Shown: positions 18,991 to 28,190, counted from the stretch's first letter. The stretch: DNA of 64,000 nt from Pseudomonas nitroreducens (GCF_014204515.1 NZ_JACHLI010000019.1:70949-134948), one strand, 5' to 3'. Translations and numbers: made by a program. The notes: generated by a model not told the origin, from the letters alone.

Positions 18991-19385
18991 AAGCTTTGAT
19001 CGCCGGTGCCTGCGCCGCGCTGGCCCTGGCCGGTTGCGCGAACAAGCCGGTACCGGAAGCCGAACAGACCTACCGCGTGGAATGGATCGGCGAACGGCCG
19101 CTGATCGACTACACCCACATCAGCCTGACCCTGGACGGCAACGGCCGCGCCTACGGCAGCGCCGGCTGCAACCACTGGTTCGCCAGCTACAAGCTCGAAG
19201 GTGAACAACTGACCTTCGGCCAGCCCGGTTCGACCCGCAAGCTCTGCCCCGACCTGGTGATGGAGCAGGAACAGCACTTCCTCAAGATGCTCGGCGAAGT
19301 GCAACGCTGGGACATCACCGACGAAGGCGAACTGCGCCTGTGGCCGGTCTCGGGCCGCGCCATGCGCATGTGGCCGGAAGGCTGA
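18987..19385 (+). CDS. META-domain lipoprotein (HslJ-like)
   Basis: 132 residues. Signal peptide with lipobox LALAGC, Cys at about 17, so probably an outer-membrane or periplasmic-face lipoprotein. The META fold is seen in YRVEWIGERPLIDYTHISLT, DGNGRAYGSAGCNHWFASY and LCPDLVMEQEQHFLKML. META/HslJ proteins are linked to heat or antibiotic (novobiocin) stress in E. coli, mechanism unclear. It is translationally coupled to the zinc-ribbon-like gene upstream. Confidence 0.82.
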   Translation: MKALIAGACAALALAGCANKPVPEAEQTYRVEWIGERPLIDYTHISLTLDGNGRAYGSAGCNHWFASYKLEGEQLTFGQPGSTRKLCPDLVMEQEQHFLKMLGEVQRWDITDEGELRLWPVSGRAMRMWPEG

Positions 19386-19391
19386 GTCCTG

Positions 19392-19421
19392 AAAAAGGCT
19401 GAGCCTCAGAACAGGCTCAGC
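19392..19421 (-). terminator. intrinsic terminator at the end of dinB
   Basis: On the minus strand GCTGAGCC pairs with GGCTCAGC (plus 19414-19421 and 19398-19405), followed by CTTTTT. The dinB stop codon (19406-19408) lies in the loop. Confidence 0.75.
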
Positions 19422-20464
19422 TGTTCGTGCGCCCCGCGCAGGTCGACGAGGCGCACACCCACCCCGATCAGCCGCACCGCCTTGTTGCCGCGCTGGAAGG
19501 CCTGCCCCAGCAGCAGCCGGTAGCTCTCCAGATCCCGCGCGGCGCCCGCCTGCTCCAGGGTGGTCTGGGTGAAATCATGGAACTTCAGCTTGATGAACGG
19601 CTTGCCCGGCCGGTAGCTGGTGTCCAGGCGCGTCATGCGCCGTTCCAGCTCGCCCAGCAGTGACGGCAGCTCCTCCTGGCAGGCAGCGAGGTCCGGCAGG
19701 TCCTGGTCGAAGGTGTTTTCCACGCTGATCGACTGGCGCCGGCTGTCCACCTGCACCGGGCGCTCGTCGATGCCCCGCGACAGGCCCCAGAGGCGCTCGC
19801 CGAAACTGCCGAACTCCTTGGCCAGCTGGATGCGCGACCAGTCGCGCAGGTCCGCGCAGGTGCGAATGCCCAGGCGCGCCAGCTTCTCGGCGGTGACCTT
19901 GCCGACGCCATGCAGCTTCTTCACCGGCAGCTCGGCGACGAATCCATCCACCTCGTCCGGCGTGACCACGAACAGACCGTTGGGCTTGCGCCAGTCGCTG
20001 GCGATCTTGGCGATGAACTTGTTCGGCGCCACCCCGGCGGACACCGTGATGTGCAGGGTTTCCCAGACCCGCTGGCGAATCTCCCGGGCGATCCGTGTGG
20101 CACTGCCGTCACAGCGCTCGCTGTCGCTGACGTCGAGGTACGCCTCGTCCAGGGACAGCGGTTCGATCTGCTCGGTGTAATCGCGGAAGATCGTGTGGAT
20201 GTCTCGCGAGGCTTCTCTATATACATCCATGCGCGGGCGCACGATGGTCAGGTCCGGGCACAGCTTCACCGCGGTGCGCATGGCCATGGCCGAATGCAGC
20301 CCGTAGGCGCGCGCCTCGTAGTTGCAGGTCGCGACTACCCCACGCTTGTCCGGCGAACCGCCCACGGCCAACGGCTTGCCGGCCAGGCTCGGGTCGTCGC
20401 GCATCTCGATGGCGGCATAGAAGCAGTCGCAATCGATGTGGATGATCTTTCGTTGCCGGGTCAC
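19406..20464 (-). CDS. dinB: DNA polymerase IV (Y-family translesion polymerase)
   Basis: 352 residues. Catalytic acidic residues are visible in IIHIDCDCFYAAIEMRDD and LSLDEAYLDVSD; HhH region LPVKKLHGVGKVTAEKLARLGI; the chain ends in a beta-clamp-type motif EQLSLF. It copies past lesions and unpaired ends with low fidelity. dinB is in the LexA regulon of many bacteria, but I see no CTG-N10-CAG box in the 230 bases upstream. Confidence 0.95.
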   Translation of the reverse strand: MTRQRKIIHIDCDCFYAAIEMRDDPSLAGKPLAVGGSPDKRGVVATCNYEARAYGLHSAMAMRTAVKLCPDLTIVRPRMDVYREASRDIHTIFRDYTEQIEPLSLDEAYLDVSDSERCDGSATRIAREIRQRVWETLHITVSAGVAPNKFIAKIASDWRKPNGLFVVTPDEVDGFVAELPVKKLHGVGKVTAEKLARLGIRTCADLRDWSRIQLAKEFGSFGERLWGLSRGIDERPVQVDSRRQSISVENTFDQDLPDLAACQEELPSLLGELERRMTRLDTSYRPGKPFIKLKFHDFTQTTLEQAGAARDLESYRLLLGQAFQRGNKAVRLIGVGVRLVDLRGAHEQLSLF

Positions 20465-20662
20465 GGGGAAAGCGCCTGCCTACCTGCGGGAAGTCGCCCT
20501 GGAGGACGACGGAAACCTGCCCATGGTAATGCAATTCCTGCTGCTGCCGTTGGTGCTCGCGAGCGGCAGCCCTTAATGCACAAAACCCTGACGGGAACCG
20601 CCCGGCCACCCCCGCCGTTGAGCTAAGCGACTGATAAAAAATCACTTTTTTCCATCTTTGAT

Positions 20663-20690
20663 TTGACATGAAGGCTCATCTGGGTAGAAT
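20663..20690 (+). promoter_or_regulatory. promoter of initiator tRNA copy 1
   Basis: TTGACA (20663-20668), 16-base spacer, TAGAAT (20685-20690). The tRNA begins 7 bases after the -10, where transcription should start. Confidence 0.8.
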
Positions 20691-20696
20691 GGCCGC

Positions 20697-20773
<77 letters not shown>

Positions 20774-20782
20774 GACACCGTG

Positions 20783-20811
20783 AAAAGGCCACTCTTCGGA
20801 GTGGCCTTTTT
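20783..20811 (+). terminator. terminator of initiator tRNA copy 1
   Basis: GGCCACTC (20787-20794) and GAGTGGCC (20799-20806) close a TTCG tetraloop, followed by TTTTT. Confidence 0.9.
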
Positions 20812-20855
20812 CGTTTGCGCGCGATTTAAATTATTGATCGAAGGCGAAATATCGA

Positions 20856-20883
20856 TTGACAGGAACTTTCATCTGCGTAGAAT
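20856..20883 (+). promoter_or_regulatory. promoter of initiator tRNA copy 2
   Basis: TTGACA (20856-20861), 16-base spacer, TAGAAT (20878-20883), tRNA 7 bases later. Confidence 0.8.
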
Positions 20884-20889
20884 GGCCGC

Positions 20890-20966
<77 letters not shown>

Positions 20967-20974
20967 GACACTGG

Positions 20975-21003
20975 GAAAGGCCACTCTTCGGAGTGGCCTT
21001 TTT
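20975..21003 (+). terminator. terminator of initiator tRNA copy 2
   Basis: GGCCACTC (20979-20986), TTCG loop, GAGTGGCC (20991-20998), then TTTTT. Confidence 0.9.
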
Positions 21004-21047
21004 CGTTTGCGCGCGATTTAAATGTTTGATCGAAAACGAAATATCGT

Positions 21048-21075
21048 TTGACACGAGGCTTCATCCGCGTAGAAT
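21048..21075 (+). promoter_or_regulatory. promoter of initiator tRNA copy 3
   Basis: TTGACA (21048-21053), 16-base spacer, TAGAAT (21070-21075), tRNA 7 bases later. Confidence 0.8.
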
Positions 21076-21081
21076 TGCCGC

Positions 21082-21158
<77 letters not shown>

Positions 21159-21170
21159 GACATCAAGAAG

Positions 21171-21197
21171 AAAGCCACTCTTAGGAGTGGCTTTTTT
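21171..21197 (+). terminator. terminator of initiator tRNA copy 3
   Basis: AGCCACTC (21173-21180), TTAG loop, GAGTGGCT (21185-21192), T run. The TTCG tetraloop of the other copies has changed to TTAG. Confidence 0.88.
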
Positions 21198-21272
21198 CGT
21201 TGTGCGCAGAAAAAACCACGTACGGGTGGCGCCAGCCGAATGACGAAAATACTCTCCAGGGACTTGGGAATT

Positions 21273-21298
21273 CGCGACAGTGCCCCTACTCTGTCGCG
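21273..21298. promoter_or_regulatory. inverted repeat in the mprF leader
   Basis: CGCGACAG (21273-21280) and CTGTCGCG (21291-21298), perfect 8-base arms around 10 bases, ending 21 bases before the mprF ATG. It could be an operator or a leader hairpin. Confidence 0.5.
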
Positions 21299-21319
21299 CA
21301 GGATCGTTAGAGGTGCCCG

Positions 21320-23953
21320 ATGAGCGCCAACTCCGCCACACCTGATACACCTGCCGCCGAAGAGACTTCTCCACGAGCGGCCTGGCTCGACTGGATCAAC
21401 AGCAACCGCCAGGCACTCGGCCTGGGCGTGACCCTGGTGCTGTTCTGTCTCGCCCTGATCGCCTGCTATCACCTGCTGCGCGATATCGATGCCTATTCCC
21501 TGCATGACGCCCTGCTCGACGTTCCCACCACGTCACTGCTCGGCGCCTTCGCCGCGACCGTGGTCGGCTTCATCGTCCTGCTCGGCTACGAATGGTCCGC
21601 CAGCCGCTTCGCCGGCGTGAAACTGCCGCTGCCGGCGCTGCTGACCGGCGGCTTCTCGGCCTTCGCCATCGGCAATGCCGTGGGCCTGTCGATGCTCTCC
21701 GGCGGCTCGGTACGTTACCGCCTGTACGCCCGCCAGGGCCTGGGTGCCGGCGACGTCGCCCTGATGACCCTGTTCGCCAGCCTGTCGCTGGGCTGCGCGC
21801 TGCCGGTACTGGCGGCGCTGGCCGCGCTCAGCGACCTGGGCGACGCCTCCCTGGCACTGCACCTGCCGCAGTGGCTGGTGACGATTCTGGCCCTGGCGAT
21901 CATCGCCCTGTGCATCGTGCTGGTGGTCAGCATCGAGCGCCGGCGCCTGCCCGAGCAGCCGTCGGCGGACAGCCACCTGGTCCGCTTCGGCCGCCGCACC
22001 CTGCGTCTGCCGGGCCTGCGCCTGTCGCTGCTGCAACTGCTGATCACCGCGCTGGACGTGGCCGCCGCGGCCACCGTCCTCTATCTGCTGCTGCCCGAGG
22101 CGCCGCCGTTCGGCGCCTTCCTGCTGGTTTACCTGATCGCCCTGGCCGCCGGCGTGCTCAGCCACGTGCCCGGTGGCGTCGGGGTGTTCGAGGCCGTGCT
22201 GCTCGCCGCTTTCGCCAACCAGCTGGGCGCGGCACCGCTGGCCGCCGCGCTGCTGCTCTACCGGCTGATCTACGTGGTGCTGCCACTGATCGTCGCCTGC
22301 CTGTTGCTGCTGTTCCTCGAGGCCCGCCGCATCCTGGTGGCCAAGCAGGCGGTGCGGGTCGCTTCCGGCTTCGCCGCGCAGATCCTCTCGCTACTGGTGT
22401 TCATCTCCGGCGTCGTGCTGCTGTTCTCCGGCGCCACGCCGTCGATCGACACACGCCTGGAAGATATCGGCTTCCTCGTCCCGCATCGCCTGATCGACGC
22501 CTCGCACCTGGCCGCCAGCCTGATCGGCGTGCTCTGCCTGCTGCTCGCCTACGGCCTGCGCCGCCGCCTGTCCGCCGCCTGCGCCCTGACCATCGGCCTG
22601 CTCAGCGCCGGTGCGGTGCTCTCGCTGCTCAAGGGCTTCGACTGGGAAGAGGCACTGATCCTCAGCTTCACCGCCGTCCTGCTGGTGATCTTCCGCAGCG
22701 CCTTCTACCGTCGCAGCCGGCTGATGGACCTGCCGTTCTCGCCGCTCTACCTGGGCGCCGCCGCCTGCGTGATCGCCGCCTCCATCTGGCTGCTGCTGTT
22801 CGCCTACCAGGACGTGCCCTACAGCCACGAACTCTGGTGGCAGTTCGCCCTGGACGCCGACGCCCCGCGCGGCCTGCGCGCCGCCCTGGGCAGCTGCCTG
22901 CTGCTGGCCGCGCTGGCGCTGTACTGGCTGCTGCGCACCGCACCGCCGGCGATCCACGCCCCGAGCCGCGAGGAACTGGACAGCGCCGCCGGCATCCTCG
23001 CCAACTCCTCGCAGCCCGATGGCGGCCTGGCACTGTCCGGCGACAAGGCGCTGCTGTTCCATGAAGGCAACGACGCCTTCCTCATGTACGCCCGCCGTGG
23101 CCGCAGCCTGGTTGCGCTGTTCGATCCGATCGGCCCGGCCCAGGCCCGCGCCGAGCTGATCTGGCAGTTCCGCGACCTCTGCGACCTGCACCACGCGCGC
23201 CCGGTGTTCTACCAGGTGCGCGCGGAGAACCTGCCGCTGTACATGGACATCGGCCTGACCGCGCTCAAGCTCGGCGAAGAGGCGCGGGTCGACCTGCGCC
23301 GCTTCGACCTGGAGAGCAAGGGCAAGGAGATGAAGGACCTGCGCTACACCTGGAACCGCGGCCAGCGCGACGGCCTGAGCCTGGAATTCCACGAGGCCGG
23401 GCAAGCGCCGCTGGACGAGCTGCGGGCCATCTCCGATGCCTGGCTGGGCGGCAAGAACGTCCGCGAGAAGGGCTTCTCCCTCGGCCGCTTCACCCCCGAA
23501 TACCTGCATTACTTCCGCGTCGTCATCGTCCGCTTCCAGGGTCGTGCCGTGGCCTTTGCCAACCTGCTGGAGACCGGCAGCAAGGAGTTGGCCAGCATCG
23601 ACCTGATGCGCGTGGTGCCCGACGCACCCAAGCTGACCATGGAATTCCTCATGCTCGGCCTGATCCTGCATTACAAGGAGAGCGGGCATACCCGCTTCAG
23701 CCTCGGCATGGTGCCGCTTGCCGGCCTGCAACCGCGCCGTGGCGCGCCGCTCACCCAGCGTCTGGGCGCACTGGTCTTCCGCCGGGGTGAGCAGTTCTAC
23801 AATTTCCAGGGGCTGCGGCGCTTCAAGGACAAGTTCCAGCCCGACTGGGAACCCCGTTACCTGGCCGTGCCCGCCGGACTGGATCCGCTGGTGGCCCTGG
23901 CCGATACAGCCGCCCTCATTGCAGGCGGCCTGAGTGGATTGGTAAAACGCTGA
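21320..23953 (+). CDS. mprF: bifunctional phosphatidylglycerol aminoacyltransferase/flippase (alanyl-PG synthase, MprF family)
   Basis: 877 residues. About 14 hydrophobic segments in residues 30-540 form the flippase part; the soluble C-terminal domain (about 560-860, DUF2156 fold) includes NDAFLMYARRGRSLVALFDPIGP and GFSLGRFTPEYLHYF. The enzyme transfers an amino acid from aminoacyl-tRNA to phosphatidylglycerol and flips the product, lowering membrane charge and raising resistance to cationic peptides. The Pseudomonas homologue at this locus (PA0920) makes alanyl-PG. The next gene follows by one base and is the matching hydrolase, so synthesis and turnover are coupled. Confidence 0.92.
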   Translation: MSANSATPDTPAAEETSPRAAWLDWINSNRQALGLGVTLVLFCLALIACYHLLRDIDAYSLHDALLDVPTTSLLGAFAATVVGFIVLLGYEWSASRFAGVKLPLPALLTGGFSAFAIGNAVGLSMLSGGSVRYRLYARQGLGAGDVALMTLFASLSLGCALPVLAALAALSDLGDASLALHLPQWLVTILALAIIALCIVLVVSIERRRLPEQPSADSHLVRFGRRTLRLPGLRLSLLQLLITALDVAAAATVLYLLLPEAPPFGAFLLVYLIALAAGVLSHVPGGVGVFEAVLLAAFANQLGAAPLAAALLLYRLIYVVLPLIVACLLLLFLEARRILVAKQAVRVASGFAAQILSLLVFISGVVLLFSGATPSIDTRLEDIGFLVPHRLIDASHLAASLIGVLCLLLAYGLRRRLSAACALTIGLLSAGAVLSLLKGFDWEEALILSFTAVLLVIFRSAFYRRSRLMDLPFSPLYLGAAACVIAASIWLLLFAYQDVPYSHELWWQFALDADAPRGLRAALGSCLLLAALALYWLLRTAPPAIHAPSREELDSAAGILANSSQPDGGLALSGDKALLFHEGNDAFLMYARRGRSLVALFDPIGPAQARAELIWQFRDLCDLHHARPVFYQVRAENLPLYMDIGLTALKLGEEARVDLRRFDLESKGKEMKDLRYTWNRGQRDGLSLEFHEAGQAPLDELRAISDAWLGGKNVREKGFSLGRFTPEYLHYFRVVIVRFQGRAVAFANLLETGSKELASIDLMRVVPDAPKLTMEFLMLGLILHYKESGHTRFSLGMVPLAGLQPRRGAPLTQRLGALVFRRGEQFYNFQGLRRFKDKFQPDWEPRYLAVPAGLDPLVALADTAALIAGGLSGLVKR

Positions 23954-23954
23954 C

Positions 23955-25229
23955 ATGTTGAAACGACGCTGGCGACACCTGCTCGCCCTCCTCCTGCTGA
24001 TCATCATCGCCGTCGGCCTGCTGCTGTGGAGCCGCCCGGCCCCGCAGGCCTCCCTGGACCACCGCCAGCTGCCCGACGGCAGCGCGGTCAGTCTGGCCAA
24101 CCCCGGCAAGCAGCCCAACGCCCGCGTGCTGCTTGCGGTGCAGCCCGAGCAGAAGCTCGACGATGCCCAACTGCTCGCCCTGGCCCACGACAGTGGCGCC
24201 CGCGTGGTGCAGTTCGTCTTCCCAGAAAACGACTGCAGCGCCCAGCAGGCCCGCATCCAGGCCGCCGGCGAGCTGCTCGACGGCCAGCCGACCCTGGTCG
24301 CCGGCATCGGTCCGGGCAGCGCCTGGGCCTTCCGCTGGCTCGCCGGGCAGTCCGACGACAAGGCCAAGGCCCTGTCGGTAGGCTTCTCCCTGGAGAAGCC
24401 CGACTGCGCCGCCACCCCGCTGCCGACCAGCGCCGCCCACGGCCACTGGCTGGCCGCCTGGAACGACAACCCGGACGACGCCAGCGCCCGCTTCGCCCGT
24501 GGCCTGAAGAACGCCGAGACGGTGATCACCGACTACGACACGCCGCTGCCCAAGGTCCTCGCCGACCAGCTGCGCCAGCAACTGCAGGGCGGCGGCGACA
24601 ACGTGCCGGTGGTGGAAGTGCCGGCCGCCAAGCCTTCGGAAACCGTCACCCTGTTCTACTCGGGCGACGGCGGCTGGCGCGACCTGGACCGCGATGTCGC
24701 GGCGCAGATGGCCGAGCTGGGCTACCCGGTGGTGGGCGTCGATGCCCTGCGCTACTTCTGGGAGCACAAGACCCCGGAACAGAGCGCTGCCGACCTCGCC
24801 CTGCTGATGCAGCACTACCGCGAGAAATGGGGCGCCAAGCACTTCGTGCTGGCCGGCTACTCCTTCGGCGCCGACGTGCTGCCGGCGATCTACAACCGCC
24901 TGCCGGCGGACGCCAAGAAGGACGTCAGCTCGGTGATCCTGCTGGCCTTCGCCCGCAGCGGCAGCTTCGAGATCGAAGTGCAGGGCTGGCTCGGCAAGGC
25001 CGGCCAGGAAGCCTCCACCGGCCCGGAAATGGCCCGCCTGCCGGGGCCCAAAGTGCTCTGCGTGTACGGCATCGAAGAAAAGGACGAGAGCGGCTGCACC
25101 CAGCCCCAGGCCGTGGGCGAGAACCTGCAACTGCCCGGTGGTCACCACTTCGACGAGGACTACCCGGCGCTGGCCAAGCGGCTGGTAAACGCCATCCGCT
25201 CCCGCCAGTCAGCCGACGACGAAGGCTGA
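23955..25229 (+). CDS. AcvB/VirJ-family hydrolase, probable alanyl-phosphatidylglycerol hydrolase
   Basis: 424 residues. One N-terminal TM or uncleaved signal (about 8-27), so anchored with a periplasmic domain. The C-terminal half is an alpha/beta hydrolase of the VirJ type: YSGDGGWRDLDRDVAAQM, nucleophile elbow AGYSFGADVLP and late His in PGGHHFDEDY. It is one base downstream of mprF. The P. aeruginosa homologue PA0919 is reported as an alanyl-PG hydrolase, which would return Ala-PG to PG. That activity is inferred from synteny and family. Confidence 0.87.
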   Translation: MLKRRWRHLLALLLLIIIAVGLLLWSRPAPQASLDHRQLPDGSAVSLANPGKQPNARVLLAVQPEQKLDDAQLLALAHDSGARVVQFVFPENDCSAQQARIQAAGELLDGQPTLVAGIGPGSAWAFRWLAGQSDDKAKALSVGFSLEKPDCAATPLPTSAAHGHWLAAWNDNPDDASARFARGLKNAETVITDYDTPLPKVLADQLRQQLQGGGDNVPVVEVPAAKPSETVTLFYSGDGGWRDLDRDVAAQMAELGYPVVGVDALRYFWEHKTPEQSAADLALLMQHYREKWGAKHFVLAGYSFGADVLPAIYNRLPADAKKDVSSVILLAFARSGSFEIEVQGWLGKAGQEASTGPEMARLPGPKVLCVYGIEEKDESGCTQPQAVGENLQLPGGHHFDEDYPALAKRLVNAIRSRQSADDEG

Positions 25230-25238
25230 TCGACGTCA

Positions 25239-25264
25239 AAAGGGCCGCTCATGCGGCCCTTTCT
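25239..25264 (+). terminator. intrinsic terminator after the mprF operon
   Basis: AAAGGGCCGC (25239-25248) and GCGGCCCTTT (25253-25262) around TCAT, 9 bases past the stop. Confidence 0.85.
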
Positions 25265-25369
25265 GTTTGCCGTGACGGTTTTTCAGTCAGGATTAAGGCT
25301 CTATGCTGACACTGGCAGCCCCGTCGCCAGAATGGGGCGCCACGACTCCTAGACACACAAGGAACCGTC

Positions 25370-25933
25370 ATGAGCCTGTCCAAAACCCCGTCGCGCTACG
25401 GCAGCCTGTCCATCGCCCTGCACTGGATCATGCTGGTGCTGATCGCTGCCACGTACTTCTGCATGGAGTACCGCACCAACTTCCCCAAAGGCAGCGACAC
25501 CCGCGCGCTGTTTTCCCAGTTCCACTTCATGTTCGGCCTGAGCGTCTTCGTACTGGTCTGGCTACGCCTCATCGGCCGCTTCATCTACCCCACCCCGGCG
25601 ATCGTCCCGGCGCCGCCGGCCTGGCAGATGATCCTGGCCAAGCTCATGCACCTGGCGCTCTACGGCCTGATGATCGGCCTGCCGCTGGCCGGCTGGATCA
25701 TCCTCAGCGCCGCCGACAAGCCGGTACCGTTCTGGGGCCTGGAACTGCCGCACCTGGTGGACAAGAACCCGGACCTGGCCAAGCAGGTGAAGTACTGGCA
25801 CGAGACCATCGCCGTGCTCGGCTACTGGCTGATCGGCCTGCACGCCCTGGCCGCGCTGTTCCACCACTACATCAGCCGCGACAACACCCTGGTGCGGATG
25901 CTGCCGGGCAAGGGCGAGGCGAAGCCGGAATAG
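25370..25933 (+). CDS. cytochrome b561
   Basis: 187 residues with four hydrophobic segments (about 15-35, 45-68, 92-115, 145-170). Candidate haem ligands are His in ALHWIMLVL, FHFMFGLSV, MHLALYGLM and KYWHETIAVLGYWLIGLH. Bacterial CybB-type b561 is a di-haem inner-membrane protein thought to move electrons between ubiquinol and superoxide or periplasmic acceptors. AAGGAA lies 6-11 bases before ATG. It stands between the Ala-PG operon and kup, as in P. aeruginosa. Confidence 0.92.
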   Translation: MSLSKTPSRYGSLSIALHWIMLVLIAATYFCMEYRTNFPKGSDTRALFSQFHFMFGLSVFVLVWLRLIGRFIYPTPAIVPAPPAWQMILAKLMHLALYGLMIGLPLAGWIILSAADKPVPFWGLELPHLVDKNPDLAKQVKYWHETIAVLGYWLIGLHALAALFHHYISRDNTLVRMLPGKGEAKPE

Positions 25934-25956
25934 GCATTGCCGACGCGGGAGTGAGG

Positions 25957-25983
25957 GGGTTCGCGAGCAAGCTCGCTCCTACG
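25957..25983. repeat. single REP unit, GTTCGCGAGCAAGCTCGCTC
   Basis: One unpaired copy of the GAGCGAGC REP family, in inverted orientation, between cytochrome b561 and kup 3' ends. Confidence 0.8.
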
Positions 25984-25999
25984 GAAAACACCCACAAAG

Positions 26000-26027
26000 A
26001 AAAAACGCGCCCATCGGCGCGTTTTTT
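26000..26027. terminator. bidirectional terminator between cytochrome b561 and kup
   Basis: AAAAACGCGCC (26001-26011) pairs with GGCGCGTTTTT (26016-26026) across CATC. A and T runs on both sides suit both convergent genes. Confidence 0.87.
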
Positions 26028-26041
26028 CAGACTGCGAATCG

Positions 26042-27946
26042 TCAGATTTCCACCTGCGTCCCCAGCTCGATCACCCGGTTCAGCGGCAGGTTGAAGTAGC
26101 GCAGGTTGCCGTTGGCGTTCTTCAGCAGGAACGCGAACAGCGCCTCGCGCCAGCGCGCCATGCCGATCAGCTTGGACGGGATCACCGTCTCGCGGCTGAG
26201 GAAGTAGGTGGTGCGCATCGGGCTGAAGTCCAGCTCGTTGAGGTGGCACAGCTTGAGCGCCTGCGGGATGTCCGGGTCCTCCATGAAGCCGAAGTGCAGC
26301 ACCACGCGGAAGAAGCCCTCGCCATAGGCGTCGACTTCGAAGCGACGGTCCGGCGGTACCCGCGGGCTGTCTTCGTTGACCACGGTGAGCAGCACGACCT
26401 GCTCATGCAACACCTGGTTGTGCAACAGGTTGTGCAACAGCGCGTGGGGCACGGCGTCGGAGCGCGCAGTGAGGAACACGGCGGTGCCCTGCACGCGGTG
26501 CGGTGGCTGCGCGCGGATGCTGGAGATGAACAGCGGCAGCGGCAGCGCTCCTTCGTCCAGGCGGTCCACCAGCAACTGGCGGCCGCGCTTCCAGGTGGTC
26601 ATCAGGATGAACAGGCCGATCCCGGCGATCACCGGGAAGGCGCCGCCCTGGACCACCTTGGGCAGGTTGGCGGCGAAGAACAGGGTGTCGACGAACAGCA
26701 TCATCAGGAAGAACGGAACCGCCAGCCACAGCGGCCACTTCCACAGCAGCCAGACCACCACGCCCATCAGCAGGGTGGTCATCAGCATGGTGCCGGTCAC
26801 TGCCACGCCGTAGGCCGAGGCCAGGGCGGCGGAAGACTCGAAGCCGAGCACCAGCAGCACCACGCCAACCATCAGCGCCCAGTTCACCCCGGGGATATAG
26901 ATCTGCCCCTGTTCATGGCTGGAGGTGTGCTGGATCGACATGCGCGGCACGTAGCCCAGCTGGATGGCCTGGCGGGTCAGCGAGAAGGCGCCGGAGATCA
27001 CCGCCTGGGAGGCGATCACGGTAGCCGCGGTGGACAGCGCCACCATCGGCACCAGCGCCCAGCCCGGCGCGGTCAGGTAGAAGGGGTTCCGCGCGGCCTC
27101 GGCATTGACCAGGATGGTCGCGCCCTGGCCGAAGTAGTTCAGTACCAGCGCCGGCAATACCAGGGCGAACCAGGCGCGGGCGATGGGCTTGCGGCCGAAG
27201 TGGCCCATGTCGGCATACAGCGCCTCGGCGCCGGTCAGCGCCAGCACGGTGGCACCGAGGATGGCGACGCCGATGCCGGGGTGCGACACGAAGAAGTTGA
27301 AGGCCCAGGCCGGATTCATCGCCTTGAGCACTTCCGGCTGCTGCGACACGCCATAGACGCCCAGCGCCGCCAGGGCCAGGAACCAGGCGACCATGATCGG
27401 TCCGAAGAGGATGCCGATGCGCGCGGTGCCGTGCTTCTGGATCAGGAACAGGCCCACCAGCACGATCAGCGACAGCGGCACCACCCAGTGCTCCAGACCG
27501 TCGAAGGCGATTTCCAGGCCCTCGATGGCCGACAGCACCGAGATCGCCGGAGTGATCATGCTGTCGCCATAGAACAGCGCCGCGCCGATCAGACCGGCGA
27601 CCACCACGAACGCCTGCAGCCGGCGGCGGCCGGTGGCGGCGCGACGGGCCAGGGCCGACAGCGCCATCACCCCGCCCTCGCCCTGGTTGTCGGCGCGCAG
27701 CACGAAGATCACGTACTTGATCGACACCACCCAGATCAGCGACCAGAAGATCAGCGAGAGCACGCCCAGCACGCCGTCGTGGTTGGCCTGTACGCCATAA
27801 CCGCCGACGAAGACTTCCTTGAGGGTGTACAGCGGGCTGGTGCCGATATCGCCGTAGCAGACCCCCACCGCGCCGACCATCAGGCCGACAGCGGAGCTGG
27901 AATGGGGCTGCTCATGCTCAACGGTGCCGGCGCTTGCATCGGACAT
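26042..27946 (-). CDS. kup: low-affinity potassium transporter Kup
   Basis: 634 residues from ATG 27946 (GAGGAA about 9 bases before). The signature GAVGVCYGDIGTSPLYTLKEVF opens the first TM segment; about twelve TM helices follow to residue 440, then a cytoplasmic C-terminal domain of about 190 residues (FLTARSDAVPHALLHNLLHN). Kup/HAK/KT transporters take up K+ by proton symport. Upstream in-frame codons lack a ribosome site. Single gene bounded by the terminator at 26000. Confidence 0.95.
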   Translation of the reverse strand: MSDASAGTVEHEQPHSSSAVGLMVGAVGVCYGDIGTSPLYTLKEVFVGGYGVQANHDGVLGVLSLIFWSLIWVVSIKYVIFVLRADNQGEGGVMALSALARRAATGRRRLQAFVVVAGLIGAALFYGDSMITPAISVLSAIEGLEIAFDGLEHWVVPLSLIVLVGLFLIQKHGTARIGILFGPIMVAWFLALAALGVYGVSQQPEVLKAMNPAWAFNFFVSHPGIGVAILGATVLALTGAEALYADMGHFGRKPIARAWFALVLPALVLNYFGQGATILVNAEAARNPFYLTAPGWALVPMVALSTAATVIASQAVISGAFSLTRQAIQLGYVPRMSIQHTSSHEQGQIYIPGVNWALMVGVVLLVLGFESSAALASAYGVAVTGTMLMTTLLMGVVVWLLWKWPLWLAVPFFLMMLFVDTLFFAANLPKVVQGGAFPVIAGIGLFILMTTWKRGRQLLVDRLDEGALPLPLFISSIRAQPPHRVQGTAVFLTARSDAVPHALLHNLLHNQVLHEQVVLLTVVNEDSPRVPPDRRFEVDAYGEGFFRVVLHFGFMEDPDIPQALKLCHLNELDFSPMRTTYFLSRETVIPSKLIGMARWREALFAFLLKNANGNLRYFNLPLNRVIELGTQVEI

Positions 27947-28107
27947 GTAACAAGATTCCTCAAAAAAATTCGGCGCATCCTGCTCCGACCCTTTCGTCGA
28001 TGCAAGAGCCGGGTGCGAAGGTTCTGAATGACTATAGAGCCAGTTGCCCACAATTACCGGGCAAACCGAGCTGTCGGACGGCCTGCGACGGCTTGTCCCA
28101 CAGAGGC

Positions 28108-28136
28108 TGGTCAAGCGCGCGGGACGCCGCTAGAAT
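28108..28136 (+). promoter_or_regulatory. candidate sigma-70 promoter of rimO
   Basis: TGGTCA (28108-28113), 17-base spacer, TAGAAT (28131-28136), about 47 bases before the rimO start. Confidence 0.5.
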
Positions 28137-28190
28137 TGCGCACTTTTTGATCAGAGGCGCCGCCAGCGCGCCCTTCGAGGTTAGCCGCAC

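Noticed and set aside
20465..20662. LexA box upstream of dinB
   Set aside because: Looked for CTG-N10-CAG in the region and found no acceptable match.
22391..24529. 712-codon minus-strand frame opposite mprF and the hydrolase gene
   Set aside because: It spans two well-supported plus-strand genes and has no recognisable domain or start signal.
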